Source: Actinomycetales bacterium (lineage in GTDB: Bacteria; Actinomycetota; Actinomycetes; Actinomycetales; Microbacteriaceae). Taken from it: a stretch of DNA of 64,000 bases. The position numbers and the translations under genes were made by a program. The notes beneath the pieces are model-generated. The model was not told where the DNA came from and did no database searches. It was given only the letters and a program-made list of their open reading frames with translations. Below, one piece after another: positions 1-9,844 of the stretch; the stretch's first letter is position 1; each line of letters begins with the position of its first letter. The stretch is from contig JAATGV010000006.1 of the NCBI GenBank assembly GCA_015654475.1, positions 52,998 to 116,997 of the forward strand, given 5' to 3'.

Positions 1-81
1 GCCGATACGTGTTCATAAAGAGTATTGATAATAATGAATTATTGTCACTCGTCACATTCGTCACATCTCGAAAGGGTCTAT
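1..81 (+). promoter_or_regulatory. AT-rich upstream region of the peptide importer operon (cut by window edge)
   Basis: This is the visible part of the leader before the lipoprotein gene at 82. It is much more AT-rich than its surroundings. It carries an inverted repeat, AATAAT-GA-ATTATT (30-43), and a 9-bp direct repeat, TCGTCACAT twice (49-66). AAAGG at 71-75 is the ribosome binding site for the ATG at 82. The repeats could be an operator; no regulator gene is visible. Confidence 0.4.
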
Positions 82-1650
82 ATGAGACGCTCACTTGCCA
101 TCGCAGCCAGCGGCTTGATTGTCGTAGCACTCGCCGGCTGTTCCTCCTCCACAGCAGGCAGCAGTTCCGCAAGCGCAGGGACGGTGCATTTCGCAATCGC
201 GTCCGATCCTGGAGACTTGAATCCGTTGCAGAACGCGACATCCGACAGCAGCCAACTCGCAGCATTCGCCTATGAGAGTCTCCTTTCGGCGGAGGCAGGG
301 AAAGCCGCCGTCGGGCTGCTTGCCGAGTCCTGGACTGAGACGAATACCGGCGCAACCTTTACCCTCAAGGATGGCGTTACCTGTTCCGACGGATCAGCGC
401 TGACCGCCAGCGACGTCAAGGCAACGTTCGACTACGTCACCAACTCCAAGAATGGCTCACCCTACTTGGGCGTATACGCCTATCCCGACGTGTCAGTAAC
501 AGCCGATGACGACACAGGCACTGTTACCTTCACTGCTACAGAGTCGCATAGCTTCCTTGCGGATGCACTTGGTGCTCTCCCGATCGTGTGTGCGTCTGGA
601 TTAGCTGATCCCGAAGCGCTCGATACCAAGACATTCGGCACAGGCCCATACCAGCTGACCGCGTCCGTCGCAGGTCAAAGCTACGAATATGGTCTGCGCA
701 CTGACTACACGTGGGGCCCAGATGGTGTGACGAGCACCACCGCCGGCCTGCCGGTCGGCATAGACGTGCAGGTCGTAAGCAGTGGCACAACGCAGGTCAA
801 CATGCTTTCATCCGGCCAGCTCAACCTCGCCCTGGTTTCGAGTACCGACTTGGCGCGACTCACGGATAGTTCTCTCACCAAGGCGAATATCTCGGCAGGG
901 CCATCGCAAATCTTTTTCAACCAGGCAGATGGCCGTGCTACGAGCGACCTCGCGGTACGTACAGCGATAGCTCAGGCCCTTGACCGCGATGCAGTTGGCA
1001 AAGTGGCGACAGGTGGCACGGGAACGGCAATGAAAAGTCTGTTGCCCAACACATCGTCGGTGTGCAGCGGAATGGACAACGCTGCCTCGATCCCAGCGTT
1101 CGACGCCGTCGCGGCCGCCACATCACTTGACAGTGACGGATGGACCCTCGGCAGCGACGGTGTGAGGGCGAAGGACGGTAAGAAGCTTTCTCTCAAACTG
1201 CTCTACAGCGCCACTCTCGACACAGATGCTCAGGCCGCTATCGAACTCATCCAGAAGGATCTGACAGCCATCGGAATCGCGATCGAGCTATCCTCGTCGT
1301 CCAGCTACACCGATGTTATCTTCTCGGGTGGAGACTGGGACATCGTGTGGGCTCCGATTGTGGCGACCACCCCTGCGGAGTGGGCTGGGATACTCACAGG
1401 CGAATTCCCGCCGGATGGGGGAAACTGGACCTATAACGCCAACACGGCGTACAAGGCAGCTGTTGCTGACGCTCAGAAACTCAGCGGGGACGCTAGTTGC
1501 ACTGCGTGGAGCACAGCTGAAGCAGCTCTTTTCAGTGAAGTGGACGTGCTCCCATTCTGGGAGAGCTTCGACACCTTCGTCGGTGATGGCGTCACGGTGA
1601 CTCCAAGCGCCGCGGGATTCATCATGCCCACTACCATTCGTATGTCTTAG
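82..1650 (+). CDS. ABC transporter substrate-binding lipoprotein, family 5 (peptide/opine/nickel type)
   Basis: Extracytoplasmic solute-binding lipoprotein of a Dpp/Opp-type ABC importer, 522 residues, the usual size for family 5. The start at 82 is chosen because AAAGG lies 7 bases before it and it gives a clean lipoprotein signal peptide: two arginines, a hydrophobic core, and lipobox LAGC with the lipidated cysteine at residue 20. A Ser/Ala linker follows, then the binding fold, including an FTLKDGVTCSDG stretch typical of the family. The ligand (dipeptide, opine, metal complex or other) cannot be read from sequence. It is first in an operon with permease and ATPase genes, and a strong hairpin follows it. 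Confidence 0.88.
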   Translation: MRRSLAIAASGLIVVALAGCSSSTAGSSSASAGTVHFAIASDPGDLNPLQNATSDSSQLAAFAYESLLSAEAGKAAVGLLAESWTETNTGATFTLKDGVTCSDGSALTASDVKATFDYVTNSKNGSPYLGVYAYPDVSVTADDDTGTVTFTATESHSFLADALGALPIVCASGLADPEALDTKTFGTGPYQLTASVAGQSYEYGLRTDYTWGPDGVTSTTAGLPVGIDVQVVSSGTTQVNMLSSGQLNLALVSSTDLARLTDSSLTKANISAGPSQIFFNQADGRATSDLAVRTAIAQALDRDAVGKVATGGTGTAMKSLLPNTSSVCSGMDNAASIPAFDAVAAATSLDSDGWTLGSDGVRAKDGKKLSLKLLYSATLDTDAQAAIELIQKDLTAIGIAIELSSSSSYTDVIFSGGDWDIVWAPIVATTPAEWAGILTGEFPPDGGNWTYNANTAYKAAVADAQKLSGDASCTAWSTAEAALFSEVDVLPFWESFDTFVGDGVTVTPSAAGFIMPTTIRMS

Positions 1651-1679
1651 GGGTTGGCGGCTTGACTGTCTCACTCGAG

Positions 1680-1715
1680 GTCGGGGGCCTGGGCAATTCT
1701 GCTCAGGCCCCCGAC
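1680..1715 (+). terminator. Intercistronic stem-loop after the substrate-binding gene
   Basis: A 15-bp stem with one G-U pair: left arm 1680-1694, loop 1695-1700, right arm 1701-1715. It begins 29 bases after the lipoprotein stop codon and precedes the permease gene. There is no long T tract, so it more likely attenuates transcription or protects the upstream mRNA 3' end than terminates fully. Two other ABC operons in this window have a hairpin at the same point. Confidence 0.75.
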
Positions 1716-1727
1716 AACGGGCGTCAT

Positions 1728-2684
1728 GTGGCCCATAGCGTGTGGTGGTCCTTTTTTATCCGCCGTGTCGGCAGGATGATCATCACTTTGCTTGTCGTCG
1801 TGACCGTCGCGTTTGTCGTGTTGCGGCTTTCGGGAGGCGATCCGGTCCGGGCGGCGCTTGGGCCGACGGCTGCCCCAGAGATCGTGGAGCAACGCCGTGA
1901 CCAGTTGGGACTCAACGATCCCATCCTGGTGCAGTACTTCAGTTACTTATGGGGGGTACTGCATGGAGACTTTGGCGTATCGCTGATCACGGGGCGCTCG
2001 GTCGGCGACATTGTCGTCAGTCGGCTGCCTGCGACACTCGCACTTTCGTTCATCTCCTTTTTCGTGGTACTCGTCGTCTCGATTCCGCTTGGCATGCTCG
2101 TCGCGGTGCGGACTCTCGGAGGGAAGCGCCGGGGAGAAGAGATGGTCTTCGCGGGGGTTACCGGCTTCTTCTCTTCGGTGCCCGACTACTTGCTTGGCGT
2201 CATGCTTGTCGTCGTGTTTTCGATAACTCTCAAACTCTTGCCCGTGGCGGGCAATGATTCGGCTGCGGCATTTGTCTTGCCGGTGGCAGCGCTTTCTCTA
2301 GCGTCGGCCTGTTCTCTAGCACGCCTTGCCAGAATCGAGGCCCTGAATACGTTGCGTGACGACTACGTGCGCACTGCGCGTGGGAAGCGCCTCCCCAACC
2401 GTCGTATCTATCTCGCTCACGTGCTACCGAACATGCTTACGGCGGTGCTAACCGTTGGTGGCACACTGCTTGCCGCGATGGTCACCGGGAGTGTCCTCGT
2501 CGAGCAAGTGTTCAACTGGCCTGGCATGGGCACCGCCTTCGTACAGGCCATCACGACAAAGGACTACGGCATCGTGCAGGGCCTCGCGATCGTGTACGCG
2601 GCGATCGTATTGCTAGTAAACCTTGTCGTCGACATTGTGATCGCCCTGATCGATCGCCGAAGTACGCTACTGGAGAGTTCATGA
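1728..2684 (+). CDS. ABC transporter permease, DppB/OppB type
   Basis: Inner-membrane permease of the peptide-type importer, 318 residues from the GTG at 1728. The frame is open from a TTG at 1662, but that start would translate the hairpin at 1680-1715, so a start after it is preferred; 1740 (GTG) and 1776 (ATG) are alternatives and none has a good ribosome binding site. The protein starts with a transmembrane segment followed by LRLSGGDPVRAALG, typical of DppB-like permeases, and has further hydrophobic segments and the EAA-type coupling stretch near DDYVRTARGKRL. Its stop overlaps the next start (ATGA). Confidence 0.85.
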   Translation: MAHSVWWSFFIRRVGRMIITLLVVVTVAFVVLRLSGGDPVRAALGPTAAPEIVEQRRDQLGLNDPILVQYFSYLWGVLHGDFGVSLITGRSVGDIVVSRLPATLALSFISFFVVLVVSIPLGMLVAVRTLGGKRRGEEMVFAGVTGFFSSVPDYLLGVMLVVVFSITLKLLPVAGNDSAAAFVLPVAALSLASACSLARLARIEALNTLRDDYVRTARGKRLPNRRIYLAHVLPNMLTAVLTVGGTLLAAMVTGSVLVEQVFNWPGMGTAFVQAITTKDYGIVQGLAIVYAAIVLLVNLVVDIVIALIDRRSTLLESS

Positions 2685-4471
2685 ACCACCAACTGCGTGA
2701 TTTTCTCCGTTCTCCGCTCGCCATCGTGTCGTTGACGATGCTGCTTGGGCTCGTTGTGCTTGCGGCCATTGGGCCGGTTGTCTGGCGTGACGCGGCCGAT
2801 GCAACGAATACGGATGCGATGTTTGCGCCAGTGAGCGCCGAGCACTGGTTTGGTGCGGACGCGTTGGGGCGTGACGTGTTGGCCCGTGTCATGGTGGCGA
2901 CTCGGCTGTCACTGGTCATGGCCCTTGTTGCGACGGCTGTTGGTGCGCTCGCCGGCATTGTGCTTGGCGCGCTTCCCGCTCTTGGCGGCAAGCGAATTCA
3001 GCGATTCGCATCAGCCGTTATCAATATGGGCCTTGCTTTTCCTGTTCTGTTGGTGGCGATGCTTGTGGTTATTCTGCTTGGCACAAGCAAACAGACGGCA
3101 GTGATCGCGTTGGCGATCACAATGGTGCCCAGCTTCGCGCGGCTCGCTCAGACACTTTCGGCTCGAGTTGGTGGCTCGGAGTATCTGGCCGCTGCTCGTC
3201 TGCTTGGCATTTCGCCGCTACGCCAGTTCACCCGCTATGTCCTACCAAATATCGCAGAGCCGATCGTCGTGAACGTGACGTTATCTATTGGAGCAGGCCT
3301 GCTCGCTTTGTCGAGTTTGAGCTTCCTCGGTGTTGGGGTGCAGGCCCCCGAATATGACTGGGGTCGACTGCTCAACGACGGCTTCGATCAGGTATACACC
3401 TCACCGATGGCCGCAATAGGGCCGGGCCTTGTTATCGTCTTGGCCGGTCTTGCGTTCGGCATTTTCGGAGAGGCGGTAGCAAGTTCGCTGCGGTCGAAGT
3501 CTGGTGCTTCTATCGTCCGAGTGGATGCGCTTGGCGAGCCCCCTCGTGCGGTGCCTGACGATGCGGATGATTCCAACGCGGCATCCGCAGCAGCGCCCTC
3601 AACTCCGCAGCCTCACACTCCTGAGGTATTGCTTGACGTGTGCGGTCTGACGGTTGCCTTCCCAAGTGCTGCTGGGTGGCGGACACCGGTGAAGGACGTG
3701 AGTTTTCGGATTTGCGCAGGTGAGATCGTCGGTCTCGTTGGGGAGTCCGGCAGTGGCAAGAGTGTGACGGCTATGGCGATCGCTGGACTTGCTGATCCGT
3801 CTGCTGTTGTCAGCGCAAGGCGTCTCACCTTTCGCGGGCAGGACTTGCTTTCGTTGTCTGAGCGCCAGAAGCGGCTCGTTCTTTCGGACATGGGGGTGGT
3901 TTTCCAGGACTCGCTCACGGCTCTGAACCCTGCCATGCGTGTAGGTGCGCAGCTCGCGGAGATACCACGTATTCAGCAGGGGAAAGGACATGCCGATTCT
4001 GCCTCTGCTGCGGTGGCGGCGCTCGCTGGTGTCGAGATCGCGGATCCAGAGCGTCGAGCGAAGCAATTCCCGCACGAGTTTTCTGGTGGCATGCGACAGC
4101 GCGCTCTGATCGCAATGGCCGAGATGAGTGAGCCCGCACTGCTTATCGCCGACGAGCCGACGACGGCATTAGATGTCACGGTGCAGCACGCGGTGCTGTC
4201 ACTGTTGCGGCGGGAGTGTGCGCAGCGAGGGCAGGCTGCCCTCGTGATCTCCCACGACATCGCAGTGCTCGGACAACTGTGTCAACGCATTATCGTGATG
4301 TATCGCGGCGAGATCGTTGAAGATTTTGATACTGCGTTGCTACGGACTCCGCAGGATCTCCGGCATCCTTATGCCCGGGCTTTGGTGGAGTCGGTGCCCG
4401 ATATGAATACAGACAAGTCGGTGCCTCTGGCGACGATCTCAGAGACGATGTTCGGCGGTGAAGCAGCGTGA
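2681..4471 (+). CDS. Fused ABC permease (DppC type) and ATP-binding subunit (DppD type)
   Basis: One 596-residue protein joins two subunits that are usually separate. Residues about 1-270 are a DppC-like permease with the motif FGADALGRDVLARV in the first periplasmic loop and an EAA-like loop (YLAAARLLGISPL). A Pro/Ala/Asp-rich linker spans about 275-313. The rest is an ABC ATPase with Walker A GESGSGKS, signature FSGGMRQR and Walker B LLIADEPTTALD, all intact. The frame is continuous, with no sign of a missed stop. It overlaps the upstream permease by ATGA and the downstream ATPase by GTGA, so translation is probably coupled. Confidence 0.9.
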   Translation: MNHQLRDFLRSPLAIVSLTMLLGLVVLAAIGPVVWRDAADATNTDAMFAPVSAEHWFGADALGRDVLARVMVATRLSLVMALVATAVGALAGIVLGALPALGGKRIQRFASAVINMGLAFPVLLVAMLVVILLGTSKQTAVIALAITMVPSFARLAQTLSARVGGSEYLAAARLLGISPLRQFTRYVLPNIAEPIVVNVTLSIGAGLLALSSLSFLGVGVQAPEYDWGRLLNDGFDQVYTSPMAAIGPGLVIVLAGLAFGIFGEAVASSLRSKSGASIVRVDALGEPPRAVPDDADDSNAASAAAPSTPQPHTPEVLLDVCGLTVAFPSAAGWRTPVKDVSFRICAGEIVGLVGESGSGKSVTAMAIAGLADPSAVVSARRLTFRGQDLLSLSERQKRLVLSDMGVVFQDSLTALNPAMRVGAQLAEIPRIQQGKGHADSASAAVAALAGVEIADPERRAKQFPHEFSGGMRQRALIAMAEMSEPALLIADEPTTALDVTVQHAVLSLLRRECAQRGQAALVISHDIAVLGQLCQRIIVMYRGEIVEDFDTALLRTPQDLRHPYARALVESVPDMNTDKSVPLATISETMFGGEAA

Positions 4472-5271
4472 GCGATGTGCTGCGTGTCGAAGATCTATGT
4501 GTCGATTTTGGTACAGGCCATGGTCGTGTGCGTGCAGTCGATTCGGTCAATCTGGTCGTGCCCCGAGGCGCCATCGTCGGGCTGGTTGGCGAATCTGGTT
4601 CGGGTAAGTCGACCGTTGCACGGACGATCGTGGGCATGCAGGCTGCGTCTTCTGGTCGCATCTTTATCGGGGATACTGATGTGTTGGCCAAGCACAGGGT
4701 CTCGCGTCGTGAGCGTGCCGAGCGGGTGCAGATGATCTTTCAGGATCCGTATTCGTCTTTGAATCCGCGGATGCGTGTTGGAGAATCGATCGATGAGGTA
4801 TTGGCGACCTATGGTGGCCTGTCTTCCGCACAACGACGCGACTCGGTTGCCGAGTTGCTGCAGCTCGTTACCCTATCGCCGGAGACGGCCGCGTTATTTC
4901 CGCAGCAAATTTCTGGTGGTATGCGGCAACGGGTCGCTATTGCGCGATGCCTGGCCGCTCGGCCGCGTCTGATAGTCGCCGACGAGATCACGAGCGCCCT
5001 CGATGTTTCCGTTCAGGGTGTGATCCTGAATTTGCTGCGCGACCTTCAGAACAAGCTCGAACTTTCTGTGCTGTTCATCAGCCACAACCTGGCAGCAGTG
5101 CGATACATCTCCGAGTCGATTGCCGTGATGCAGCGCGGGCGTATCGTGGAGTTCGGGACCGCAGACGACATTTCACTTCGCCCCTCGCATCCATACACGA
5201 GGGCACTCATCGATGCCCTGCCCCGCCTTGACGACGCCGGCCGCGACGTGCTGCTTTCCAGGCCGAGCTAA
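4468..5271 (+). CDS. ABC transporter ATP-binding protein, DppF/OppF type
   Basis: Second ATPase of the importer, 267 residues, cytoplasmic, pairing with the ATPase half of the preceding fusion. Walker A GESGSGKST, Q-loop region MIFQDPYSSLNPRMRV, signature ISGGMRQRVAIAR and Walker B LIVADEITSALD are visible; the usual DEPTSALD reads DEITSALD here, with the catalytic Asp-Glu retained. The GTG start overlaps the upstream stop. It is the last gene of the operon. No clear terminator is seen before the ribosomal operon leader. Confidence 0.9.
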   Translation: MSDVLRVEDLCVDFGTGHGRVRAVDSVNLVVPRGAIVGLVGESGSGKSTVARTIVGMQAASSGRIFIGDTDVLAKHRVSRRERAERVQMIFQDPYSSLNPRMRVGESIDEVLATYGGLSSAQRRDSVAELLQLVTLSPETAALFPQQISGGMRQRVAIARCLAARPRLIVADEITSALDVSVQGVILNLLRDLQNKLELSVLFISHNLAAVRYISESIAVMQRGRIVEFGTADDISLRPSHPYTRALIDALPRLDDAGRDVLLSRPS

Positions 5272-5616
5272 TGGCTTTACAGCACGCGACACGCCCGGGT
5301 TGCACAAACACCTATTCTCATGGCAGACTAGTCAGGTTCCAAAGATGTGGCGCATTTGTGCGCAACTCACTGCCAGGTAGTGCATAGCAGACCCGAAGGG
5401 TTCGAGCTAGGCCGCAGGTTGAAGAACACAGCTTACTCAAGCGGGCATACAACATATCGTCCAGTTTTACGGATTGTGTGTGGCGTGCGCTCGCAACGGG
5501 ATCTTGAAATAAGAACAGTGGTGCGTCTCCAGCGAGAGCTGTGCGCGTCGAAGAGATCAAGAGGTCTGCGCCGAAGGCGCGAGACGACTTGAGAGATTGT
5601 AGAGAGCGAGTCAGTA
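5272..5616 (+). promoter_or_regulatory. Leader and promoter region of the S10 ribosomal operon
   Basis: A 345-base stretch without a credible gene. A possible promoter is TTGCAC (5300-5305) with CAGACT 18 bases later (5324-5329). A small hairpin, GCGCA-TTTG-TGCGC, lies near 5350. The long 5' untranslated region fits a ribosomal operon open to growth-rate or autogenous control, but I recognise no known leader family. Short open frames here have no support. Confidence 0.35.
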
Positions 5617-5925
5617 ATGGCCGGACAGAAAATCCGCATTCGACTGAAGTCATACGACCACGAGGTCATTGACACGACGGCGCGCAAAATTGTTGATGCC
5701 GTAACGCGTGCCGGGGCTACGGTTGTGGGCCCAGTGCCGCTACCAACTGAGAAGAACGTGGTCTGTGTGATCCGTTCCCCTCACAAGTACAAGGACAGCC
5801 GTGAGCACTTCGAGATGCGCACCCACAAGCGACTGATTGACATCATCGACCCGACGCCAAAGGCTGTCGATTCGTTGACTCGTCTCGACCTGCCCGCTGA
5901 CGTCAACATCGAGATCAAGCTTTAA
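5617..5925 (+). CDS. rpsJ: 30S ribosomal protein S10
   Basis: Small-subunit protein S10, also the transcription factor NusE that binds NusB in antitermination. It has 102 residues, the full family length, with the N-terminal [15 protein letters not shown] and internal [23 protein letters not shown] motifs. It is first in the S10 operon and rplC follows 8 bases later, so the two are co-transcribed. Confidence 0.98.
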   Translation: MAGQKIRIRLKSYDHEVIDTTARKIVDAVTRAGATVVGPVPLPTEKNVVCVIRSPHKYKDSREHFEMRTHKRLIDIIDPTPKAVDSLTRLDLPADVNIEIKL

Positions 5926-5933
5926 GGAAACTG

Positions 5934-6587
5934 ATGGCTACGCAAACGAAGACACGAAAGGGTCTGCTCGGTATCAAGCTGGGCATGACTCAGATGTGGG
6001 ACGAGAACAACAAGCTCGTTCCCGTCACAGTTGTCGAAGCATCGACCAACGTTGTGACACAAATTCGCGACGCAGAGAAGGACGGCTACGTTGCTGTCCA
6101 GATCGCGTTCGGCGCAATAGACCCTCGCAAGGTGACCAAGCCTCGTGCAGGCCATTTTGCCGCTGCAGGCGTGACCCCCCGTCGGCATGTGGGCGAAGTC
6201 CGCACAGCAGATGCTGCTGATTACACTCTGGGCCAGGAACTGTCTGTCGATATCTTCGCAGTCGGCGACAAGGTCGACGTGATTGGCACGAGCAAGGGCA
6301 AAGGCACCGCTGGTGTGATGAAGCGTCACAACTTCAAGGGCGTTTCGTCGTCTCACGGTTCACACCGTAATCACCGTAAGCCCGGCTCCATTGGTGCGTC
6401 TTCGACGCCGAGCCGTGTTTTCAAGGGATGGAAGATGGCCGGTCGCATGGGCGCCGAGCGTGTCACCACCCAGAACCTCGTTGTTAAAGCGATTGACGCT
6501 GAGAAGGGTCTCATTGCGGTCAAGGGAGCAATTCCTGGGCCAAAAGGCCAGCTCGTGTTTATCAAGACCGCTGTGAAGGGGGCGTAG
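5934..6587 (+). CDS. rplC: 50S ribosomal protein L3
   Basis: Large-subunit protein L3, 217 residues, which binds 23S rRNA and helps start 50S assembly. It begins [17 protein letters not shown] and contains the conserved extension [23 protein letters not shown] that reaches toward the peptidyl-transferase centre. rplD starts 2 bases after its stop. Confidence 0.98.
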   Translation: MATQTKTRKGLLGIKLGMTQMWDENNKLVPVTVVEASTNVVTQIRDAEKDGYVAVQIAFGAIDPRKVTKPRAGHFAAAGVTPRRHVGEVRTADAADYTLGQELSVDIFAVGDKVDVIGTSKGKGTAGVMKRHNFKGVSSSHGSHRNHRKPGSIGASSTPSRVFKGWKMAGRMGAERVTTQNLVVKAIDAEKGLIAVKGAIPGPKGQLVFIKTAVKGA

Positions 6588-6589
6588 TC

Positions 6590-7255
6590 ATGGCTGACGA
6601 TACCCAGACCGTGAACGTCATTGACGTTGCAGGTAAGCAGGCTGGAACCGTTGAACTCCCCACCGAGGTATTCGACGTCGAGACCAATGTGCCACTGATT
6701 CACCAGGTTGTTGTTGCACAACTCGCTGCTGCACGCCAGGGAACGCACAAGACGAAGAACCGTGGTGAGGTTTCTGGCGCCGGCCGCAAGCCGTTCAAGC
6801 AGAAGGGAACAGGTCGTGCCCGCCAGGGTTCGATTCGCGCCCCGCACATGACCGGCGGCGGTGTTGTACACGGTCCAGTGCCCCGCGACTATGCGCAGCG
6901 CACACCCAAGAAGATGAAGGCTGCTGCTTTGCGTGGCGCACTCTCTGATCGGGCTCGCGGTGGCCGTATCCACATCGTCACATCGCTCATTGCAGGCGAT
7001 GTGCCCTCGACCAAGGCAGCTGCGGAAGTGCTTGCCAAGGTCGCCGAAAGCAAGAATGTGCTCGCAGTGCTCTCACGCAATGAAGAGCTCGCGATCAAGA
7101 GTGTTCGCAACCTCCCGAATGTGCACACCCTCGTGTCCGATCAGCTCAATGCGTACGACGTGCTCGTTGCTGACGACATCGTCTTCACTCAGGCTGCATA
7201 CGACTCGTTCGTTGCAACTGCGGTCAAGGCCGAAAGCAAGAAAGGTGACGCGTAA
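6590..7255 (+). CDS. rplD: 50S ribosomal protein L4
   Basis: Large-subunit protein L4, 221 residues, lining the exit tunnel. The tunnel loop [21 protein letters not shown] is recognisable around residues 64-85. In Escherichia coli L4 represses its own operon; whether that holds here cannot be read from sequence. Its last base overlaps the rplW start (TAATG). Confidence 0.97.
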   Translation: MADDTQTVNVIDVAGKQAGTVELPTEVFDVETNVPLIHQVVVAQLAAARQGTHKTKNRGEVSGAGRKPFKQKGTGRARQGSIRAPHMTGGGVVHGPVPRDYAQRTPKKMKAAALRGALSDRARGGRIHIVTSLIAGDVPSTKAAAEVLAKVAESKNVLAVLSRNEELAIKSVRNLPNVHTLVSDQLNAYDVLVADDIVFTQAAYDSFVATAVKAESKKGDA

Positions 7256-7554
7256 TGAGCGGCTCCCTGTACAAAGATCCTCGCGACATCGTGTTCGCGC
7301 CGGTTGTCTCTGAGAAGAGCTATGGCCTTATCGACCAGGGCAAGTACACCTTCTTGGTCGATCCGCGGTCGAACAAGACCGAGATCAAGTTCGCCATTGA
7401 GACGATCTTCGGCGTTCAGGTCGCATCGGTCAACACGATGAATCGCAGCGGCAAAACCAGTCGCACCAAGTTTGGTATCGGCAAGCGCAAAGACACGAAG
7501 CGCGCAATCGTGACGCTCAAGTCTGGCACCATCGACATCTTCACGGCCGTCTAA
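7255..7554 (+). CDS. rplW: 50S ribosomal protein L23
   Basis: L23, 99 residues, at the tunnel exit, where signal recognition particle and trigger factor dock. The motifs [20 protein letters not shown] and [15 protein letters not shown] are typical. It overlaps rplD by one base, and rplB follows after 15 bases with its own ribosome binding site. Confidence 0.97.
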   Translation: MSGSLYKDPRDIVFAPVVSEKSYGLIDQGKYTFLVDPRSNKTEIKFAIETIFGVQVASVNTMNRSGKTSRTKFGIGKRKDTKRAIVTLKSGTIDIFTAV

Positions 7555-7569
7555 GGAAGAACGACAATT

Positions 7570-8409
7570 ATGGCTATTCGCAAATACAAGCCCACGACGC
7601 CAGGTCGGCGCGGAAGCTCGGTCGCTGACTTTGCCGAGATCACGCGTTCGACTCCTGAGAAGTCGTTGCTCGCTCCGCTCCCCAAAAAGGGTGGACGCAA
7701 CTCCGCCGGCCGGATCACCGTTCGCCACCAGGGCGGCGGACACAAGCGCCAGTACCGCATCATCGACTTCCGTCGCAATGACAAAGACGGTGTGCCCGCC
7801 AAGGTTGCGCACATCGAATACGACCCCAACCGCACCGCGCGTATCGCCCTTCTGCATTTCGCCGATGGCACGAAGCGCTACATCATTGCGCCAAACAAGC
7901 TATCGCAGGGTGACACGGTCGAGTCCGGTTCCTCAGCCGACATCAAGCCTGGCAACAACCTGCCACTGCGCAACATCCCTACCGGTACCGTGATCCACGC
8001 GATCGAGCTCAAGCCGGGCGGCGGCGCTAAGCTTGCCCGCTCTGCGGGCGCAAGCGTGCGTCTCGTCGCGAAAGATGGGCCATACGCCCAGCTTCGCCTG
8101 CCGTCAGGTGAGATTCGCAATGTGGATGCTCGCTGCCGCGCAACCATTGGTGAGGTCGGCAATGCCGAGCAGTCGAACATCAACTGGGGCAAAGCCGGTC
8201 GTATGCGCTGGAAGGGCGTCCGCCCGACCGTTCGCGGTGTGGCTATGAACCCTGTCGATCACCCACATGGTGGTGGCGAGGGCAAGACTTCTGGTGGACG
8301 TCATCCTGTTACGCCTTGGGGCCAGAAAGAGGGCCGCACGCGTCATCCGAACAAGGAAAGCGACAAGCTCATCGTGCGTCGCCGCACTGCCAGCAAGAAG
8401 CGTAAGTAG
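7570..8409 (+). CDS. rplB: 50S ribosomal protein L2
   Basis: L2, 279 residues, full length, needed for subunit association and peptidyl transfer. The C-terminal motif [16 protein letters not shown] is present, including the highly conserved histidine region. It begins with the usual [15 protein letters not shown]. Confidence 0.98.
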   Translation: MAIRKYKPTTPGRRGSSVADFAEITRSTPEKSLLAPLPKKGGRNSAGRITVRHQGGGHKRQYRIIDFRRNDKDGVPAKVAHIEYDPNRTARIALLHFADGTKRYIIAPNKLSQGDTVESGSSADIKPGNNLPLRNIPTGTVIHAIELKPGGGAKLARSAGASVRLVAKDGPYAQLRLPSGEIRNVDARCRATIGEVGNAEQSNINWGKAGRMRWKGVRPTVRGVAMNPVDHPHGGGEGKTSGGRHPVTPWGQKEGRTRHPNKESDKLIVRRRTASKKRK

Positions 8410-8422
8410 GAGATAGAGAAGA

Positions 8423-8704
8423 ATGCCACGCAGTCTTAAGAAGGGCCCCTTCGTCGACGATCACCTGTTTCGCAAGGTGGTCGCTCAGAACGAGGCGGGG
8501 ACAAAGAACGTCATCAAGACATGGTCACGTCGTTCGATGATCGTGCCGGGCATGCTCGGCCACACGATCGCTGTTCACGATGGCCGCAAGCATATCCCCG
8601 TGTTCATCACGGAAGCGATGGTCGGGCACAAGCTCGGCGAGTTCGCACCCACCCGCACTTTCCGCGGGCACGTGAAGGACGACAAGAAGGGCCGCCGCCG
8701 CTAA
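8423..8704 (+). CDS. rpsS: 30S ribosomal protein S19
   Basis: S19, 93 residues, in the 30S head, contacting S13. It begins [15 protein letters not shown] and carries [19 protein letters not shown] and [16 protein letters not shown], all family landmarks. AGGAG upstream supports the ATG start. Confidence 0.98.
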   Translation: MPRSLKKGPFVDDHLFRKVVAQNEAGTKNVIKTWSRRSMIVPGMLGHTIAVHDGRKHIPVFITEAMVGHKLGEFAPTRTFRGHVKDDKKGRRR

Positions 8705-8736
8705 CGCGGAGGCGAGAGAAGGAGAAGAGGAAAACG

Positions 8737-9102
8737 ATGGAAGCGACCGCACGTGTGCGTCACATCCGCGTGACCCCCCAGAAGGCTCGTCGCGTCGTCG
8801 ACTTGATTCGTGGCAAGCAGGCTTCAGAGGCGTTAGCGATATTGAAGTTCGCGCCCCAGTCGGCCAGTGAGCCCGTCTACAAGCTCGTCGCCTCGGCGGT
8901 AGCCAATGCACGGGTCAAGGCGGATGCTGCGAACAGCTACCTGGACGAGGAGGACCTGTACATTTCGCAGGCATTCGTCGACGAAGGCACAACCCTGAAG
9001 CGCTTCCAAGCGCGTGCACAGGGACGCGCTTTCCAGATCAAGAAGCGCACCAGCCACATCACCGTCGTCGTATCGACGCCGGATGTAGAAGGGACCAACT
9101 GA
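8737..9102 (+). CDS. rplV: 50S ribosomal protein L22
   Basis: L22, 121 residues, with a beta-hairpin in the exit tunnel (a macrolide-resistance hot spot in other bacteria). The frame is open upstream into rpsS, but the ATG at 8737, after GGAGAAGAGG, gives the normal start [21 protein letters not shown]. Its stop overlaps the rpsC start (TGATG). Confidence 0.97.
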   Translation: MEATARVRHIRVTPQKARRVVDLIRGKQASEALAILKFAPQSASEPVYKLVASAVANARVKADAANSYLDEEDLYISQAFVDEGTTLKRFQARAQGRAFQIKKRTSHITVVVSTPDVEGTN

Positions 9103-9842
9103 TGGGCCAGAAAGTAAACCCATACGGCTTCCGCCTTGGAATCACCACAGACCACGTGTCACGGTGGTTCTCTGACAGCACGAAGTCAGGTCAGCGTTAC
9201 CGCGACTACGTGGTCGAGGACGTCCAGATCCGCCGTTTCCTGCAGAAGCAGCTCGATCGCGCGGGTGTCTCGCGCATCGAGATCGAGCGGACGAAGGATC
9301 GGGTCCGCGTGGATATCCACACGGCTCGCCCAGGCATCGTCATCGGTCGTCGGGGGGCGGAGGCGGAACGCATTCGCGCCGACCTCGAGAAGCTGACGAA
9401 AAAGCAGATTCAGCTCAACATCCTTGAGGTGAAGAACCCTGAGGCCGACGCACAGCTCGTTGCACAGGGCGTTGCGGAGCAGCTTGCCGCTCGCGTGGCG
9501 TTCCGTCGTGCGATGCGTAAAGGCCTGCAAGGGGCTCAGAAGTCTGGGGCAAAGGGTGTCCGCATCCAGGTTTCCGGTCGTCTTGGTGGCGCAGAGATGA
9601 GCCGGTCCGAGTTCTACCGCGAGGGTCGCGTACCCCTGCACACCCTGCGTGCCAACATCGACTATGGCTTCTATGAGGCCAAGACGACGTTTGGTCGCAT
9701 CGGCGTGAAGGTTTGGATCTATAAGGGTGACATCACCAACAAGGAGCTCGCGCGCGAGCAGGCCGCTGCAAAGTCAGGCCGGCCCGAGCGTAGCAACCGC
9801 CGCCCCCGCCAGGAGGCCGTAGCGGCTGGAGCGGAGGGCTAG
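9102..9842 (+). CDS. rpsC: 30S ribosomal protein S3
   Basis: S3, 246 residues, at the mRNA entry channel. It has the start [14 protein letters not shown], a KH-type RNA-binding region with [15 protein letters not shown], and the C-terminal domain with [18 protein letters not shown]. The last 20 or so residues are a basic, low-complexity tail. Confidence 0.98.
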   Translation: MGQKVNPYGFRLGITTDHVSRWFSDSTKSGQRYRDYVVEDVQIRRFLQKQLDRAGVSRIEIERTKDRVRVDIHTARPGIVIGRRGAEAERIRADLEKLTKKQIQLNILEVKNPEADAQLVAQGVAEQLAARVAFRRAMRKGLQGAQKSGAKGVRIQVSGRLGGAEMSRSEFYREGRVPLHTLRANIDYGFYEAKTTFGRIGVKVWIYKGDITNKELAREQAAAKSGRPERSNRRPRQEAVAAGAEG

Positions 9843-9844
9843 AC

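Noticed and set aside
5347..5592. 81-codon frame in the S10 operon leader
   Set aside because: No ribosome binding site or recognisable domain, and it lies in the 5' leader of a ribosomal operon.
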